Assembly: GCF_001909285.1 (NCBI RefSeq)
Contig: NZ_MRSV01000001.1
Coordinates: forward strand, 1,073,331-1,137,330
DNA length: 64,000 bases
Direction: 5' to 3'
DNA from: Exiguobacterium profundum
GTDB lineage: Bacteria; Bacillota; Bacilli; Exiguobacteriales; Exiguobacteriaceae
The notes under the pieces were generated by a model. It did not search any database. It was not told where the DNA came from and saw nothing but the letters and a program-made list of their open reading frames with translations. Below are positions 35,523-44,277 of this stretch, in pieces; the first letter of the stretch is position 1, and each line of letters begins with the position of its first letter. Both the position numbers and the translations under genes were made by a program.

Positions 35523-37202
35523 ATGCGATTTCGGAAGTACCTAGTTCGGAGCTGGTTCGCGTGGACGCTCGTCTTCACGGGAGTGATGTATTTGACTTTC
35601 CAAAACCTTGAGGCGTTCGACTGGCCGTTGTTTTGGTTCATCTATACGCTTGGGGCATTGTTCGTCATGAATCCTTTAAAGCGCAGGCATCTTCACTTCA
35701 CGTTCCATGAGATGTTTGTCTTTATCACATTCTTTTTATACGGACTAGCGCCCGCACTGTTGATGGGGCAATTGCTCCTCTTCACGTTTCAGGCGCGAGC
35801 CTTCAATCGTCGCGTCGGGCGACGACGGTTCCTTCATTTCTATCCGCTCAACACGGTGATTGAATGTCTGCTCGTTCTGTTGCCGGGGCTCGCCTATATC
35901 GCTCTCGGTGGACGGATCGGAGAGCCGATTCATTTGATGCAACAAGGCGTGGCGATGTTGGCGTTTTTAGGCACCTTGTTCCTCGTCTTGACGATGAGTT
36001 TTGCTTTATCCTACTTCATGGTTGGAGAACGGATCCCGTTCCCGATTATGTGGCGATTGATTCGCTTTGATTGGCTCGTCGTGTCACTCGAGCTTTTGTT
36101 CTCGATGATTGCTATCGAGTCGTATCTCGTCTTCGGTTATGTCGGACTCATCGTCACGTTCTTCGTACTATCTGTCCTAAAGATGACGATGTCGAAAGCG
36201 ACGGAGACGGAAGAAACCAAGTCGAGAGTCGATCAAGTCGAACGCTTGAAAGAACAGCTGTACCGCGTGGACAGCGAGCAATTGTTGATTGAGAAGTTTT
36301 GGAACGGTCTACGTGATATCGTCGAAGTGGAGCGTGGTTGGCTACAGGTCAATCGAAAAGGGGAGCGGACGTTTTATGATATGACCGGTCGCGTCATCCC
36401 GAGTGTGCCGGATGCCTTCACGATTGAACGGTATCATGATGAGGACGAACCGTGTTTCGTCTATGACTCGCTCCATGAATGGCATCCTGAATTGCAGCGA
36501 AACCAACAGGAACTACACCATTCGGCGCTCGTCATCCAACCCGTTTGGGGAGCGGAGACGGCGGTCAGCTGCATGGTATCGACGACGGCAAACGGGGCAT
36601 ACGAAACTCCGATTGCGGTTGAAGTGAACCGCCTCCTCAAGACGTTATCTTGGTCAATCGAACGCATCGATGAACGCAAACGTTTGCAACACGAGAGTTT
36701 GACAGATCCGTTAACGGGATTACATAATCAGCGGGCACTACGACGTTGGACGAAAGAACGTTTGAACGATGTGGCGTCCTATCCGCTCTCTGTTTTCTTG
36801 ATCGATTTGGACCACTTCAAATCGATCAATGACACATACGGTCATGCATTCGGGGACGAGGTGTTGATTGAAGCAGGTCAACTCTTTACTCGCAATGTTC
36901 GAGCGACGGACTTGGTGACGCGCTACGGAGGCGAAGAGTTCGTGTTCGTCTTCCCGAGAATGGATGAGGCGGCCGCCAATCTGGTCGGCGAAAAGATACG
37001 AAACGCCTTGAAGCGCCATGATTTTGGGACAGAAGGCACGCGCATCACGGTGACGGCGAGTATCGGGATTGAAACGATTTATGAATATGAAGACCTCGAT
37101 ACAGTCTTGCGACATGCGGACCGGGCCATGTATGTCGGGGCGAAATTTAACGGGCGAGATCGTGTCGCCCACTATCATGATCTGTCGACAGAGGTCAGAT
37201 GA
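35523..37202 (+). CDS. Membrane diguanylate cyclase (6TM-GAF-like-GGDEF)
   Basis: 559 residues. Five to six membrane helices (about 12-225), a coiled stretch (230-260), a GAF-like sensor region (about 260-385) and a GGDEF domain: TDPLTGLHNQRALRR, IDLDHFKSINDTYGH, active site RYGGEEF, with RATD five residues upstream (inhibitory I-site). Makes c-di-GMP under control of a membrane/cytosolic signal. AAGGGGGGAAG precedes the ATG. Convergent with the homing-repeat gene; a stem AAAGGAGGATC / GATCCTCCTTT at 37202-37235 lies between them. Confidence 0.9.
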   Translation: MRFRKYLVRSWFAWTLVFTGVMYLTFQNLEAFDWPLFWFIYTLGALFVMNPLKRRHLHFTFHEMFVFITFFLYGLAPALLMGQLLLFTFQARAFNRRVGRRRFLHFYPLNTVIECLLVLLPGLAYIALGGRIGEPIHLMQQGVAMLAFLGTLFLVLTMSFALSYFMVGERIPFPIMWRLIRFDWLVVSLELLFSMIAIESYLVFGYVGLIVTFFVLSVLKMTMSKATETEETKSRVDQVERLKEQLYRVDSEQLLIEKFWNGLRDIVEVERGWLQVNRKGERTFYDMTGRVIPSVPDAFTIERYHDEDEPCFVYDSLHEWHPELQRNQQELHHSALVIQPVWGAETAVSCMVSTTANGAYETPIAVEVNRLLKTLSWSIERIDERKRLQHESLTDPLTGLHNQRALRRWTKERLNDVASYPLSVFLIDLDHFKSINDTYGHAFGDEVLIEAGQLFTRNVRATDLVTRYGGEEFVFVFPRMDEAAANLVGEKIRNALKRHDFGTEGTRITVTASIGIETIYEYEDLDTVLRHADRAMYVGAKFNGRDRVAHYHDLSTEVR

Positions 37203-37235
37203 AAGGAGGATCCCCAAAATGGTTGATCCTCCTTT
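37202..37235. terminator. Hairpin between convergent genes
   Basis: AAAGGAGGATC / GATCCTCCTTT, 11-bp stem with a 12-base loop. No separate T run follows on either strand, so terminator strength is doubtful. Confidence 0.55.
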
Positions 37236-37247
37236 CGTATGAAATGA

Positions 37248-37889
37248 TTATGAGTTCGTATTATAAAGTTCAGATTCAACCGCATGAACGGCGGCTGACC
37301 AGGAGCCATAGCGATGCAAGATCGCTTTCGTTGAAGGTTTGTTGTTGCGCTTTGCCCATTCACGGTAAGCTTCGAATGAGAGCGAGAAGCCCATTTCCTG
37401 AATGGCTTCACGAAGGGCGTTCGAGAGTTCTGTTTTCGAATAGGTCACACTCGCCTCAAGTCCTGCCTCGGCACAGGCATCATGCCACGAACCGAACGTC
37501 TTGACTATATGATAATGGCTCGGTGCCTTCGGATGGAGCTTTCGCCATTGCTGATACTTCTTCAAGGTGATGATCGAGCCCATGTCTCGCGAATAAATGG
37601 CGAGCGTCTCGATGATGTCCTCGCGTGTATACTTCGGCATTTTGTCTGGCAATTCGACGGTTGACTCTCCATGCCATTCATAGCCTGCGATGGCAAGTGC
37701 CTCAGCCCATGACCCGAACTGACGAATGATCGACTCAGGAGACGGCCAATTCTGTTCCATTGCGAAGCGGCGATAGACAGAACGGCGTGGACGTTCCTTC
37801 AACAAGTCCCCGAGAAGACGAATGCAATGGATCATCCTTTGCTGTTCGGTAGACAAGTGATGGGATTTAGTGGATAGCGTTTGATTCAA
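37248..37889 (-). CDS. Three-repeat homing-endonuclease-associated repeat (HNH_repeat) protein
   Basis: 213 residues from a TTG at 37889, which has AAGGAGG eight bases upstream; the longer frame's TTG nine codons earlier has none. Three ~55-residue repeats each end in a GSW box: RQFGSWAEALAIAG (58-71), KTFGSWHDACAEAG (130-143), HRYGSWSAAVHAV (192-204). Each repeat begins with an aromatic/charged helix pair (KYQQWRKLHPKAPS; AYREWAKRNNKPS). This is the PF18780 type, normally a DNA-binding accessory of homing endonucleases, but no GIY-YIG, HNH or LAGLIDADG nuclease part is present. It could be a regulator or a remnant. A 16-bp palindrome lies upstream. Confidence 0.78.
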   Translation of the reverse strand: MNQTLSTKSHHLSTEQQRMIHCIRLLGDLLKERPRRSVYRRFAMEQNWPSPESIIRQFGSWAEALAIAGYEWHGESTVELPDKMPKYTREDIIETLAIYSRDMGSIITLKKYQQWRKLHPKAPSHYHIVKTFGSWHDACAEAGLEASVTYSKTELSNALREAIQEMGFSLSFEAYREWAKRNNKPSTKAILHRYGSWSAAVHAVESELYNTNS

Positions 37890-38007
37890 TGATGGTTCCT
37901 CCTTCCGTGGACTCAAATCTGAACCGACAAAAAAAAAAAAATGCTCCTACAATCATACTATCGGATTGTTTTTCGGATTTTTTTACGTGATTTTGAAAAA
38001 TTTTAAA

Positions 38008-38023
38008 CAATTCCTAGGAATTG
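38008..38023. promoter_or_regulatory. 16-bp perfect palindrome
   Basis: CAATTCCTAGGAATTG, perfect over eight bases per arm, about 120 bp upstream of the homing-repeat gene. Candidate operator; binding protein unknown. Confidence 0.4.
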
Positions 38024-38143
38024 GATAGGACTAAAGTCGCAGTAAAAAATTTCAAAAAATGGTAACAGTTCTATTACAAATTAAATCGAATTTCGAGAGA
38101 AATGTAAACATAAAGTTTTAATCACCCAAATTTGTAATATTTT

Positions 38144-38203
38144 AAAAAAAAAGTACCCAGCTGGAGAGTTGGGGTCATCGCCTTCGCTCCAGATGAGTAC
38201 CCT
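38144..38203 (-). ncRNA. Candidate ~60-nt small RNA with own promoter and terminator
   Basis: On the minus strand TTGATT (38235-38230), 17 bases, TATTAT (38212-38207) form a good SigA promoter. Transcription from about 38203 would give a hairpin whose arms GTACTCATCTGGAG and CTCCAGCTGGGTAC pair at 12 of 14 positions around a 20-base loop rich in A and C (ATGACCCCAACT), followed by nine T. The unit is self-contained. It could instead be a leader/attenuator for the homing-repeat gene 250 bp downstream. Confidence 0.55.
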
Positions 38204-38206
38204 TCT

Positions 38207-38235
38207 ATAATAAATTTAATTTTCAGACTAATCAA
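38207..38235 (-). promoter_or_regulatory. SigA-type promoter of candidate small RNA
   Basis: -35 TTGATT and -10 TATTAT separated by exactly 17 bases, read on the minus strand, seven bases before the hairpin. Confidence 0.55.
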
Positions 38236-38341
38236 TCAAATATTGAAATTACGGCAAAAAAATTTTAATGGCTGGTCAATGAAAGACCGATTCTGCTAAA
38301 ATAGCCGCATTGAGTGAAAAACAGAAAAGAGGATCATCACT

Positions 38342-39154
38342 ATGACAGTTTGGTTATTTTATACGTTACTTGGATTGATTCAAGGGTTCACAGAGCCCAT
38401 CCCGATTTCATCGAGCGGACATCTTGTCATCTTCCAAGAACTATTTAACATTGACTTGCCGGGATTGTCATTTGAAGTTTTCGTAAACTTTGCATCGCTT
38501 CTTGCGGTTTTAACAATCTATCGTCAAGACGTCGTTCGTCTCATCATGAGTTTGTGGACGTTTTTATTTAAGAAAGACCGTTCGGATGAGACGATGGTCG
38601 ACGTGAAGTTCATCGGGCTGTTACTTGTCGCGACCGTTCCGGCCGGTGTGCTCGGTGTCCTGTTTGGTGACTGGATCGCCGAGGTGCTCGGTGGCGTGGC
38701 GACAGTCGGCTATACACTCATCATTACGGGACTCGCCCTCTGGTTCATCCGGAACATGCGAGGAAACAAGGGCGACGGTGGCATTACGCTACGTGACGCC
38801 GTATTGATCGGACTTGCTCAGGCCGTGGCGCTCATTCCTGGGATCAGCCGTTCCGGGGCGACTATCGTCATGGCGATGCTCCTCGGGATCAAACAGGAAT
38901 CCGCGCTTCGGTTCTCGTTCTTCCTGTTCATTCCGATTAGTCTCGGGACGATGATCTTGGACGGTCCGACGTTGTTCACAAACCCAGACACGCGTGATTT
39001 GTTCGGTCCGCTCCTTTTGGCATTTATCGCATCATACGTGTTGACGGCCATTTCATTGAAGTGGTTCCAGCACATCATGGCAAAAGGCGAATTGAAGTAT
39101 TTTTCATATTACTGCTGGATTGTCGGGCTTCTCGTCGTCCTCTTTCTCGCATAA
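38342..39154 (+). CDS. uppP: Undecaprenyl-diphosphatase UppP (BacA)
   Basis: 270 residues, seven to eight membrane helices. EPIPISSSGHLVIF near residue 19 and PGISRSGATIVMAML near 160 are the two active-site motifs with the Ser/Arg residues. It removes a phosphate from undecaprenyl diphosphate to recycle the cell-wall lipid carrier and can give bacitracin resistance. Monocistronic: short leader and a strong terminator. AGAGGAT precedes the ATG. Confidence 0.94.
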   Translation: MTVWLFYTLLGLIQGFTEPIPISSSGHLVIFQELFNIDLPGLSFEVFVNFASLLAVLTIYRQDVVRLIMSLWTFLFKKDRSDETMVDVKFIGLLLVATVPAGVLGVLFGDWIAEVLGGVATVGYTLIITGLALWFIRNMRGNKGDGGITLRDAVLIGLAQAVALIPGISRSGATIVMAMLLGIKQESALRFSFFLFIPISLGTMILDGPTLFTNPDTRDLFGPLLLAFIASYVLTAISLKWFQHIMAKGELKYFSYYCWIVGLLVVLFLA

Positions 39155-39160
39155 TCGAGG

Positions 39161-39188
39161 CGCTACTCTCACGAGTAGCGTTTTTTGT
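39161..39188 (+). terminator. Terminator of uppP
   Basis: CGCTACTC / GAGTAGCG followed by six T. Confidence 0.85.
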
Positions 39189-39239
39189 TTTGTTAATTAA
39201 AAACAATTGCGATACAGTAAACCTGTACAAACAAATATT

Positions 39240-39372
39240 CCTTCGGGGTCGGGTGAAATTCCCAACCGGCGGTGATGGGCCTATGCCCTAAGTCCGTGAC
39301 CCGGGCGCACGTGTGCGAACGGTGGATCTAGTGAGACTCTAGAGCCGACAGTATAGTCTGGATGGGAGAAGA
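39240..39372 (+). promoter_or_regulatory. FMN riboswitch (RFN element)
   Basis: Conserved RFN blocks are visible in order: CTTCGGGGTCGGGTGAAATT, CCCAACCGGCGGTGATGGG, AGTCCGTGACCCG, GGTGGATCTAGTGA, AGCCGACAGTATAGTCTGGA and TGGGAGAAG. It senses FMN and, with the downstream terminator at 39471, controls the rib operon. Confidence 0.95.
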
Positions 39373-39380
39373 AACAAAAA

Positions 39381-39399
39381 ACAGGTCCACGTGACCTGT
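39381..39399 (+). other. Leader hairpin between RFN and terminator
   Basis: ACAGGTC / GACCTGT with a short loop, followed by a second stem near 39410-39431 (TTTTC / GAAAA). Probably part of the expression platform. Confidence 0.4.
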
Positions 39400-39470
39400 G
39401 CTTCGTCGTACGCTTTTCTGTATAGAAAACGTTTATTTGGCTTGCCAAAATTCGACGAAACCCTCCCACC

Positions 39471-39504
39471 AAGACCCTAAGGACTGCTCCTTAGGGTCTT
39501 TTGT
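39471..39504 (+). terminator. Rho-independent terminator of the rib leader
   Basis: AAGACCCTAAGGA / TCCTTAGGGTCTT with a four-base loop and TTTTGTTT tail, 100 bases after the RFN aptamer and 26 bases before ribD. Likely the FMN-dependent off switch. Confidence 0.85.
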
Positions 39505-39529
39505 TTGTACGGAAAAAGGAGGGAGAACG

Positions 39530-40594
39530 ATGAAACAGTACATGGAACAGGCCATTCAATTGGCGAAATCAGCCGATGGACAGACCGGTGTCAATCCACT
39601 CGTCGGTGCCGTTCTCGTGAAAGACGGACGTATCGTCGGAATGGGTGCCCACCTTAAGGCGGGCGAACCACATGCTGAAGTGCATGCGATTCGAATGGCC
39701 GGTGCGGCTGCATCCGGGGCGACTTTATATGTCACGCTCGAACCGTGCTCGCATCACGGTAAGACACCACCGTGCGCCGATTTGATTGTAGAATCGGGCA
39801 TCAAACGTGTCGTCGTCGCCATGAAAGATCCGAATCCACTCGTCGCAGGCAATGGGATCGTGCGCCTGCAAGCGGCCGGTGTCGAAGTCGATGTGGGTCT
39901 GCTTGAGGAAGAGGCGCGTGCCTTGAATCCGGCATTTTTGCGGTCGCTTGAGACGAAACGACCATACGTCATCTTGAAGACGGCAACGAGCCTCGATGGG
40001 AAAGTTGCCTTAGAGACGGGGGAGAGTCAATGGGTGACGAGTTCGGAAGCCCGTCGTGATGTGCATGAACTTCGTGCCACGGTCGATGCGATTTTGACCG
40101 GGATTGGAACGGTACTCGCGGATGACCCATCGCTTACGGTTCGATTGGACCGCGTGACGCGACAGCCGAAACGAGTCGTGCTCGACCGTGACCTGAGGTT
40201 ACCGCTCGCTAGTACGTTAGCACGTACCGCCGAAGACGTCCCGGTGCTCCTCTTCACTTCGTCAGATGAGGCAGAACGACGTGAACGAGCTCAAGCCGTC
40301 GGTATCGAATTATTCGATTATACGTCACTCGGCACGGTTCTTGAGACGCTATACGCAAATGGGATTGGGCGTGTGTTGATCGAGGCCGGACCGACGCTTG
40401 TCACCTCACTACTTGACGGAGGCTACGTGGATGAATGGGTCGCCTATCAATCACCACGGGTGTTCGGTGGGAAGCATGGCGTCTATCGCTCACAGCAGGA
40501 AGGGACGATCGATGTGATATCCCGTTTTACGATTCATCAGGTCGAAACGATTGGACCCGACCTGAAAGTCGTCCTTCGAAAGGGGGCGCTCTGA
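39530..40594 (+). CDS. ribD: Riboflavin biosynthesis deaminase/reductase RibD
   Basis: 354 residues from the ATG with AAGGAGGG eight bases upstream; longer in-frame starts lie in the riboswitch. The deaminase domain (1-145) has the zinc site HAEVHAI and EPCSHHGKTPPC. The reductase domain (about 148-354) has ATSLDGKVALETGES and IEAGPTLVTSLL. It converts DARPP to the ribitylamino pyrimidine phosphate in two steps. First gene of the FMN-switched operon; its stop overlaps the next ATG. Confidence 0.96.
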   Translation: MKQYMEQAIQLAKSADGQTGVNPLVGAVLVKDGRIVGMGAHLKAGEPHAEVHAIRMAGAAASGATLYVTLEPCSHHGKTPPCADLIVESGIKRVVVAMKDPNPLVAGNGIVRLQAAGVEVDVGLLEEEARALNPAFLRSLETKRPYVILKTATSLDGKVALETGESQWVTSSEARRDVHELRATVDAILTGIGTVLADDPSLTVRLDRVTRQPKRVVLDRDLRLPLASTLARTAEDVPVLLFTSSDEAERRERAQAVGIELFDYTSLGTVLETLYANGIGRVLIEAGPTLVTSLLDGGYVDEWVAYQSPRVFGGKHGVYRSQQEGTIDVISRFTIHQVETIGPDLKVVLRKGAL

Positions 40595-41235
40595 TGTTCA
40601 CGGGAATCGTAGAAGAAATCGGAGCGGTCAAAGCGGTCAAGCGCAACGGACCATCTTTACGACTCGTTTTGTCCGCTGTGAAAGTGCTTGAGGATGTGAA
40701 GCTCGGGGACAGCATTGCCGTGAATGGGATCTGTCTCACGGTGACGACGTTTGATGACGCGACGTTCTCTGTCGATGTCATGCCAGAAACATTGAAGGCA
40801 TCGAGTCTAGATGGGGTCAAGCCTGGAACACCTGTCAATCTCGAACGAGCGATGCCGGCGAACGGACGGTTTGGCGGACATTTCGTATCCGGTCATGTCG
40901 ACGGGGTCGGGCGAATCACGAAGAAACGTCCTCTCGCGAATGCGGTCTATGTTGATATCCAGTGTGACCGCGCGCTCCTTTCCTACATTGTCCCGAAAGG
41001 CTCGATATCTGTAGATGGAACGAGTTTGACTGTGTTTGACGTGTCAGAGCGTGGGTTTACCCTGTCCTTGATTCCACACACATACAGCGAGACCGTGCTT
41101 GGGATGAAACAGACGGGTGATTTAGTCAATTTAGAATGTGATCTGTTAGCAAAATATATGGAAAAGATCGTCGGGCAGTCGAAGATGACGCTCGAGTCTT
41201 TGGCGGAACAAGGATATGGAAAGGCGGGATGGTAA
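40594..41235 (+). CDS. ribE: Riboflavin synthase alpha subunit
   Basis: 213 residues, two lumazine-binding repeats: MFTGIVEEIGAVKAV ... VNGICLTVT and GHVDGVGRITKK ... VDGTSLTV. It turns two 6,7-dimethyl-8-ribityllumazine into riboflavin plus pyrimidine. The ATG overlaps the ribD stop (TGATG) with AAAGGGGG upstream, and its own stop overlaps ribBA, so the operon is coupled. Confidence 0.95.
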   Translation: MFTGIVEEIGAVKAVKRNGPSLRLVLSAVKVLEDVKLGDSIAVNGICLTVTTFDDATFSVDVMPETLKASSLDGVKPGTPVNLERAMPANGRFGGHFVSGHVDGVGRITKKRPLANAVYVDIQCDRALLSYIVPKGSISVDGTSLTVFDVSERGFTLSLIPHTYSETVLGMKQTGDLVNLECDLLAKYMEKIVGQSKMTLESLAEQGYGKAGW

Positions 41236-42419
41236 TGTTTGATTCGATTGAACGGGCGGTTGAGGAACTGAGACGAGGACGTCCCATCATCGTCGTGGAT
41301 GATGAGGACCGTGAGAATGAAGGGGACTTTGTCGTACTCGGTGACAAGATGACACCGGAAACGATGAACTTTTTGATCACGGAAGGGAAAGGACTCGTCT
41401 GTAGCGCCGTAGCAGAAGAAGTGGCAGTTCGTCTCGACCTCGCGCCGATGGTGACGAACAGTACAGACCCACACGGTACCGCCTTCACGGTCAGTGTCGA
41501 CCATATCGATTCGACGACTGGTATCTCGGCGAGTGAACGGTCTCACACCGTTCGTGAGTTAGCGAACCCATCGTCCCATCCATCCGATTTTCAACGTCCG
41601 GGACATCTGTTCCCGCTCATTGCGAAGAAGGGAGGCGTCTCCGTTCGCCGAGGTCATACCGAAGCGTCTGTCGACCTGGCGCGACTCGCAGGAAGTGAGC
41701 CGGTCGCGGTCATCTGTGAAATCATTCGAGAGGACGGGGAGATGGCACGCGTACCTGATTTGGTACAAGTCGCTGAACGCCACGGGTTGGCATTCATCAC
41801 TATCGAAGCGTTAGTCCGATATATGGAGGAGAACCTCGTCACACGTGTTGCGGACGTGTCCCTACCTTCCTCAAAAGGAACGTTTCGCATGATAGGGTAT
41901 GAGAATCGAATGGACCGTGAAGAGCATGTGGCGCTCGTGACGGAGACACTTGAGGAGGTCCCGCTCGTTCGCATTCACTCCGAATGTCTGACCGGTGACG
42001 TCTTCGGTTCGTTCCGATGTGATTGCGGTCCGCAACTGGACACGGCGATGGCACGAATCGAGCAGGAATCGGGCATCGTGCTCTATATGCGTCAAGAAGG
42101 GCGAGGCATCGGACTGTTGAACAAACTGAAGGCGTACGCCCTTCAAGAGAATGGATTGGATACGGTCGAGGCGAACGTGGCACTAGGGTTTCATCCGGAC
42201 CTTCGGGACTATCGGGTGAGCGCGGCGATGCTTCGTGATCTTGGCGTCACCCGTGTCCGGCTCATGACGAACAACCCCGATAAAGTCGATGCCTTGGAAT
42301 CATGTGGCATCACAGTCGTCGAACGCGTTCCGATTCATGTCGGTGCGCATGAAGCGAACGAATCGTATCGCCTGACGAAACAACTCAAAATGAATCATAT
42401 TGGAGGAACATGGACATGA
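41235..42419 (+). CDS. ribBA: RibBA: DHBP synthase / GTP cyclohydrolase II
   Basis: 394 residues from the ATG at 41235, which overlaps the ribE stop (TAATG); an ATG two codons earlier lacks spacing from the ribosome site. DHBP synthase domain (1-200): [13 protein letters not shown] and the [11 protein letters not shown] loop. GTP cyclohydrolase II domain (205-394): zinc Cys in [20 protein letters not shown] and the [13 protein letters not shown] loop. It supplies both riboflavin precursors. Confidence 0.95.
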   Translation: MFDSIERAVEELRRGRPIIVVDDEDRENEGDFVVLGDKMTPETMNFLITEGKGLVCSAVAEEVAVRLDLAPMVTNSTDPHGTAFTVSVDHIDSTTGISASERSHTVRELANPSSHPSDFQRPGHLFPLIAKKGGVSVRRGHTEASVDLARLAGSEPVAVICEIIREDGEMARVPDLVQVAERHGLAFITIEALVRYMEENLVTRVADVSLPSSKGTFRMIGYENRMDREEHVALVTETLEEVPLVRIHSECLTGDVFGSFRCDCGPQLDTAMARIEQESGIVLYMRQEGRGIGLLNKLKAYALQENGLDTVEANVALGFHPDLRDYRVSAAMLRDLGVTRVRLMTNNPDKVDALESCGITVVERVPIHVGAHEANESYRLTKQLKMNHIGGTWT

Positions 42420-42880
42420 CCTATACATTTGAAGGAAACTTAGTTGGAGAAGGCTTAAAGATTGGAATCGTCGTCGGACGGTTCAACGACTTGATCACGA
42501 TGCGTCTGCTTGACGGGGCGAAGGATGCCTTGAAACGTCATGGAGTGAAGGAAGAGGATGTGTCGCTCGCTTTCGTCCCAGGAGCATTTGAACTTCCGCT
42601 CGTCGCGAAAAAAATGGCGATGAGCAAACAATACGACGCGGTCATCACGCTCGGAGCCGTCATTCGTGGTGCGACCCCGCATTTTGATTACGTCTGTAAC
42701 GAAGCGGCAAAAGGGATCGCCCAGGCGAGCTATCAATCCGAAGTCCCGGTCATCTTCGGCGTGTTGACGACGGAGACGATTGAACAGGCGATTGAGCGTG
42801 CAGGAACAAAAGCAGGCAACAAAGGGTGGGAAGCGGCGACTTCTGCCATCGAGATGGCCAATCTGTTAAAGCAAGTCTAA
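42416..42880 (+). CDS. ribH: 6,7-dimethyl-8-ribityllumazine synthase
   Basis: 154 residues from the ATG at 42416 (GGAGG nine bases upstream, ATGA overlap with ribBA). Motifs [41 protein letters not shown] and [12 protein letters not shown] are typical. It condenses the pyrimidine with DHBP; the enzyme usually forms a 60-mer shell with RibE. Last gene of the operon. Confidence 0.96.
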   Translation: MTYTFEGNLVGEGLKIGIVVGRFNDLITMRLLDGAKDALKRHGVKEEDVSLAFVPGAFELPLVAKKMAMSKQYDAVITLGAVIRGATPHFDYVCNEAAKGIAQASYQSEVPVIFGVLTTETIEQAIERAGTKAGNKGWEAATSAIEMANLLKQV

Positions 42881-42882
42881 TC

Positions 42883-42910
42883 AAAACCGGGTGGCGACCA
42901 CCCGGTTTTT
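42883..42910 (+). terminator. Terminator of the rib operon
   Basis: AAACCGGGTGG / CCACCCGGTTT followed by TTTTT. Confidence 0.9.
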
Positions 42911-42911
42911 C

Positions 42912-42952
42912 AAATGGGTAAACTAGGATAAAAAAAAAAAAAAATGGGTAAA
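42912..42952 (+). repeat. 11-bp direct repeat flanking an A15 tract
   Basis: AAATGGGTAAA occurs at 42912-42922 and 42942-42952 with A15 (42930-42944) between, 60 bp before the GAF/HD-GYP gene. The tract could lie in a promoter spacer (TAGGAT - 19 - TAAAAT) and change its length by slippage. Confidence 0.5.
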
Positions 42953-43004
42953 ATAAGTTCATGGATCGAATGCATGTATTTGAACGATAAGGGAGGTTTG
43001 GCAC

Positions 43005-44240
43005 ATGGCAACTTCGCACGAATCATTGACGTTACAGTTACAACAACAAGAGCGACTCCATCACCTGCTTTCGTCACTCCTCAATCGCTTTTTAACGACA
43101 GAGATTGCGGATTTCAAAAAGCGGGTTGACCAATCGCTAGCCGAACTTGGACATTATTTCGCGGTCGACCGCGTCTATGTCTTCGATTACGATTTTACGA
43201 ATCAAGTCTGCCATAACACGTTCGAATGGTGCGCCGAAGGAATCACGGCTGAAATGGACAATCTTCAAGACGTGCCGATTGATGTGCTGCCCGAGTGGGT
43301 GAATACCCATGTGGCGGGTGAGACGATGTATATTCCACGGGTCGCCAATCTACCTGAAGGGAGCGCCGTCCGCGCCATCTTAGAACCGCAAGCGATTCAA
43401 AGTTTGCTCGCGGTCCCCATGATGCAAGGGAAGTCGTGTCAGGGATTTGTCGGGTTTGATTCCGTCGTCTCGGAACGGACGTACACGGAGTACGAACAAC
43501 AGGCGCTACAAGATTTCAGCAATGCGCTGCTCGGGGCGGTCGAGCGACACCGCATCGAGGCCGGACGGGAAGAAGCGCAGCGGGTCCTCGCCGAGCGTGA
43601 AAAAGAATTGATCGATTATCAAGAGGGGCTAGTCCGCACGCTGTTACGTCTGTCCGCACTCCGGAACAACGAGACGGGGAACCATATCGAGCGGGTGCAG
43701 GATTTGTCGACGCTGTTCGCGACGATTTTATACGATCATCATCATCCGGAAGTGTCACCGCTCTTTATCGAAGGAATCCGTCTTGCGGCACCGCTACATG
43801 ACATCGGTAAAATCTCTGTTCCGGACGCAATTTTACTCAAAGCAAATCAACTGTCCGACCAGGAATGGGTATTCATGCGTGACCATGTGCGTGTCGGCGG
43901 CGAAGTGTTGAAAGATTTGCAGACACAGTTCCCTCAGAACTACTTCATTCAAATGGCCTATCACATCGCGCTGTATCATCACGAGCGCTGGGACGGCACC
44001 GGGTACAACCAAGGACTGAAAGGGGAAGACATCCCGCTCGCGGCTCGAATCGTCACCATCATCGACGTCTATGACGCACTACGGACGGTCCGACCGTATA
44101 AGCCGGCCTATACTCATAAGGATGCGATTCTTGCGATGCGAGACATGGAAGGAGCGTTCGACCCGACTTTGTTCGAATTATTCCTAGTTCACCAAGAAGA
44201 AATCGCCATCATGTTCGAGCAGACATTTAAAGCACACTAA
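43005..44240 (+). CDS. GAF - HD-GYP c-di-GMP phosphodiesterase
   Basis: 411 residues. GAF domain (about 25-185, AVDRVYVFDYDF and GKSCQGFVGFDSV), coiled linker (185-215), HD-GYP domain (220-405): HIERVQDLS, APLHDIGKISVPD, HVRVGGEVLKDL and HHERWDGTGYNQGLKG. The GYP box reads GYN, while the HD and other metal ligands are intact, so c-di-GMP hydrolysis is likely but substrate specificity may differ. AAGGGAGG precedes the ATG. The A15 repeat region lies in the leader. Confidence 0.9.
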   Translation: MATSHESLTLQLQQQERLHHLLSSLLNRFLTTEIADFKKRVDQSLAELGHYFAVDRVYVFDYDFTNQVCHNTFEWCAEGITAEMDNLQDVPIDVLPEWVNTHVAGETMYIPRVANLPEGSAVRAILEPQAIQSLLAVPMMQGKSCQGFVGFDSVVSERTYTEYEQQALQDFSNALLGAVERHRIEAGREEAQRVLAEREKELIDYQEGLVRTLLRLSALRNNETGNHIERVQDLSTLFATILYDHHHPEVSPLFIEGIRLAAPLHDIGKISVPDAILLKANQLSDQEWVFMRDHVRVGGEVLKDLQTQFPQNYFIQMAYHIALYHHERWDGTGYNQGLKGEDIPLAARIVTIIDVYDALRTVRPYKPAYTHKDAILAMRDMEGAFDPTLFELFLVHQEEIAIMFEQTFKAH

Positions 44241-44276
44241 AAAGGAAACGTCCCCTCGGGGAGCGTCTCCTTTTTG
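44240..44276. terminator. Bidirectional terminator
   Basis: AAAAAGGA...ACGTCCCC / GGGGAGCGT...TCCTTTTT with one mismatch, between convergent genes. Confidence 0.82.
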
Positions 44277-44277
44277 A

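Larger units (their letters stand above)
37890..38341. other. AT-rich intergenic region
   Basis: About 450 bp with no supported protein gene. It holds a run of 13 A (37929-37941), a 16-bp palindrome (38008-38023), the candidate small RNA (38144-38203, minus) and, before uppP, TAAAAT with TGGTCA 18 bases upstream as a possible promoter. Confidence 0.6.
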
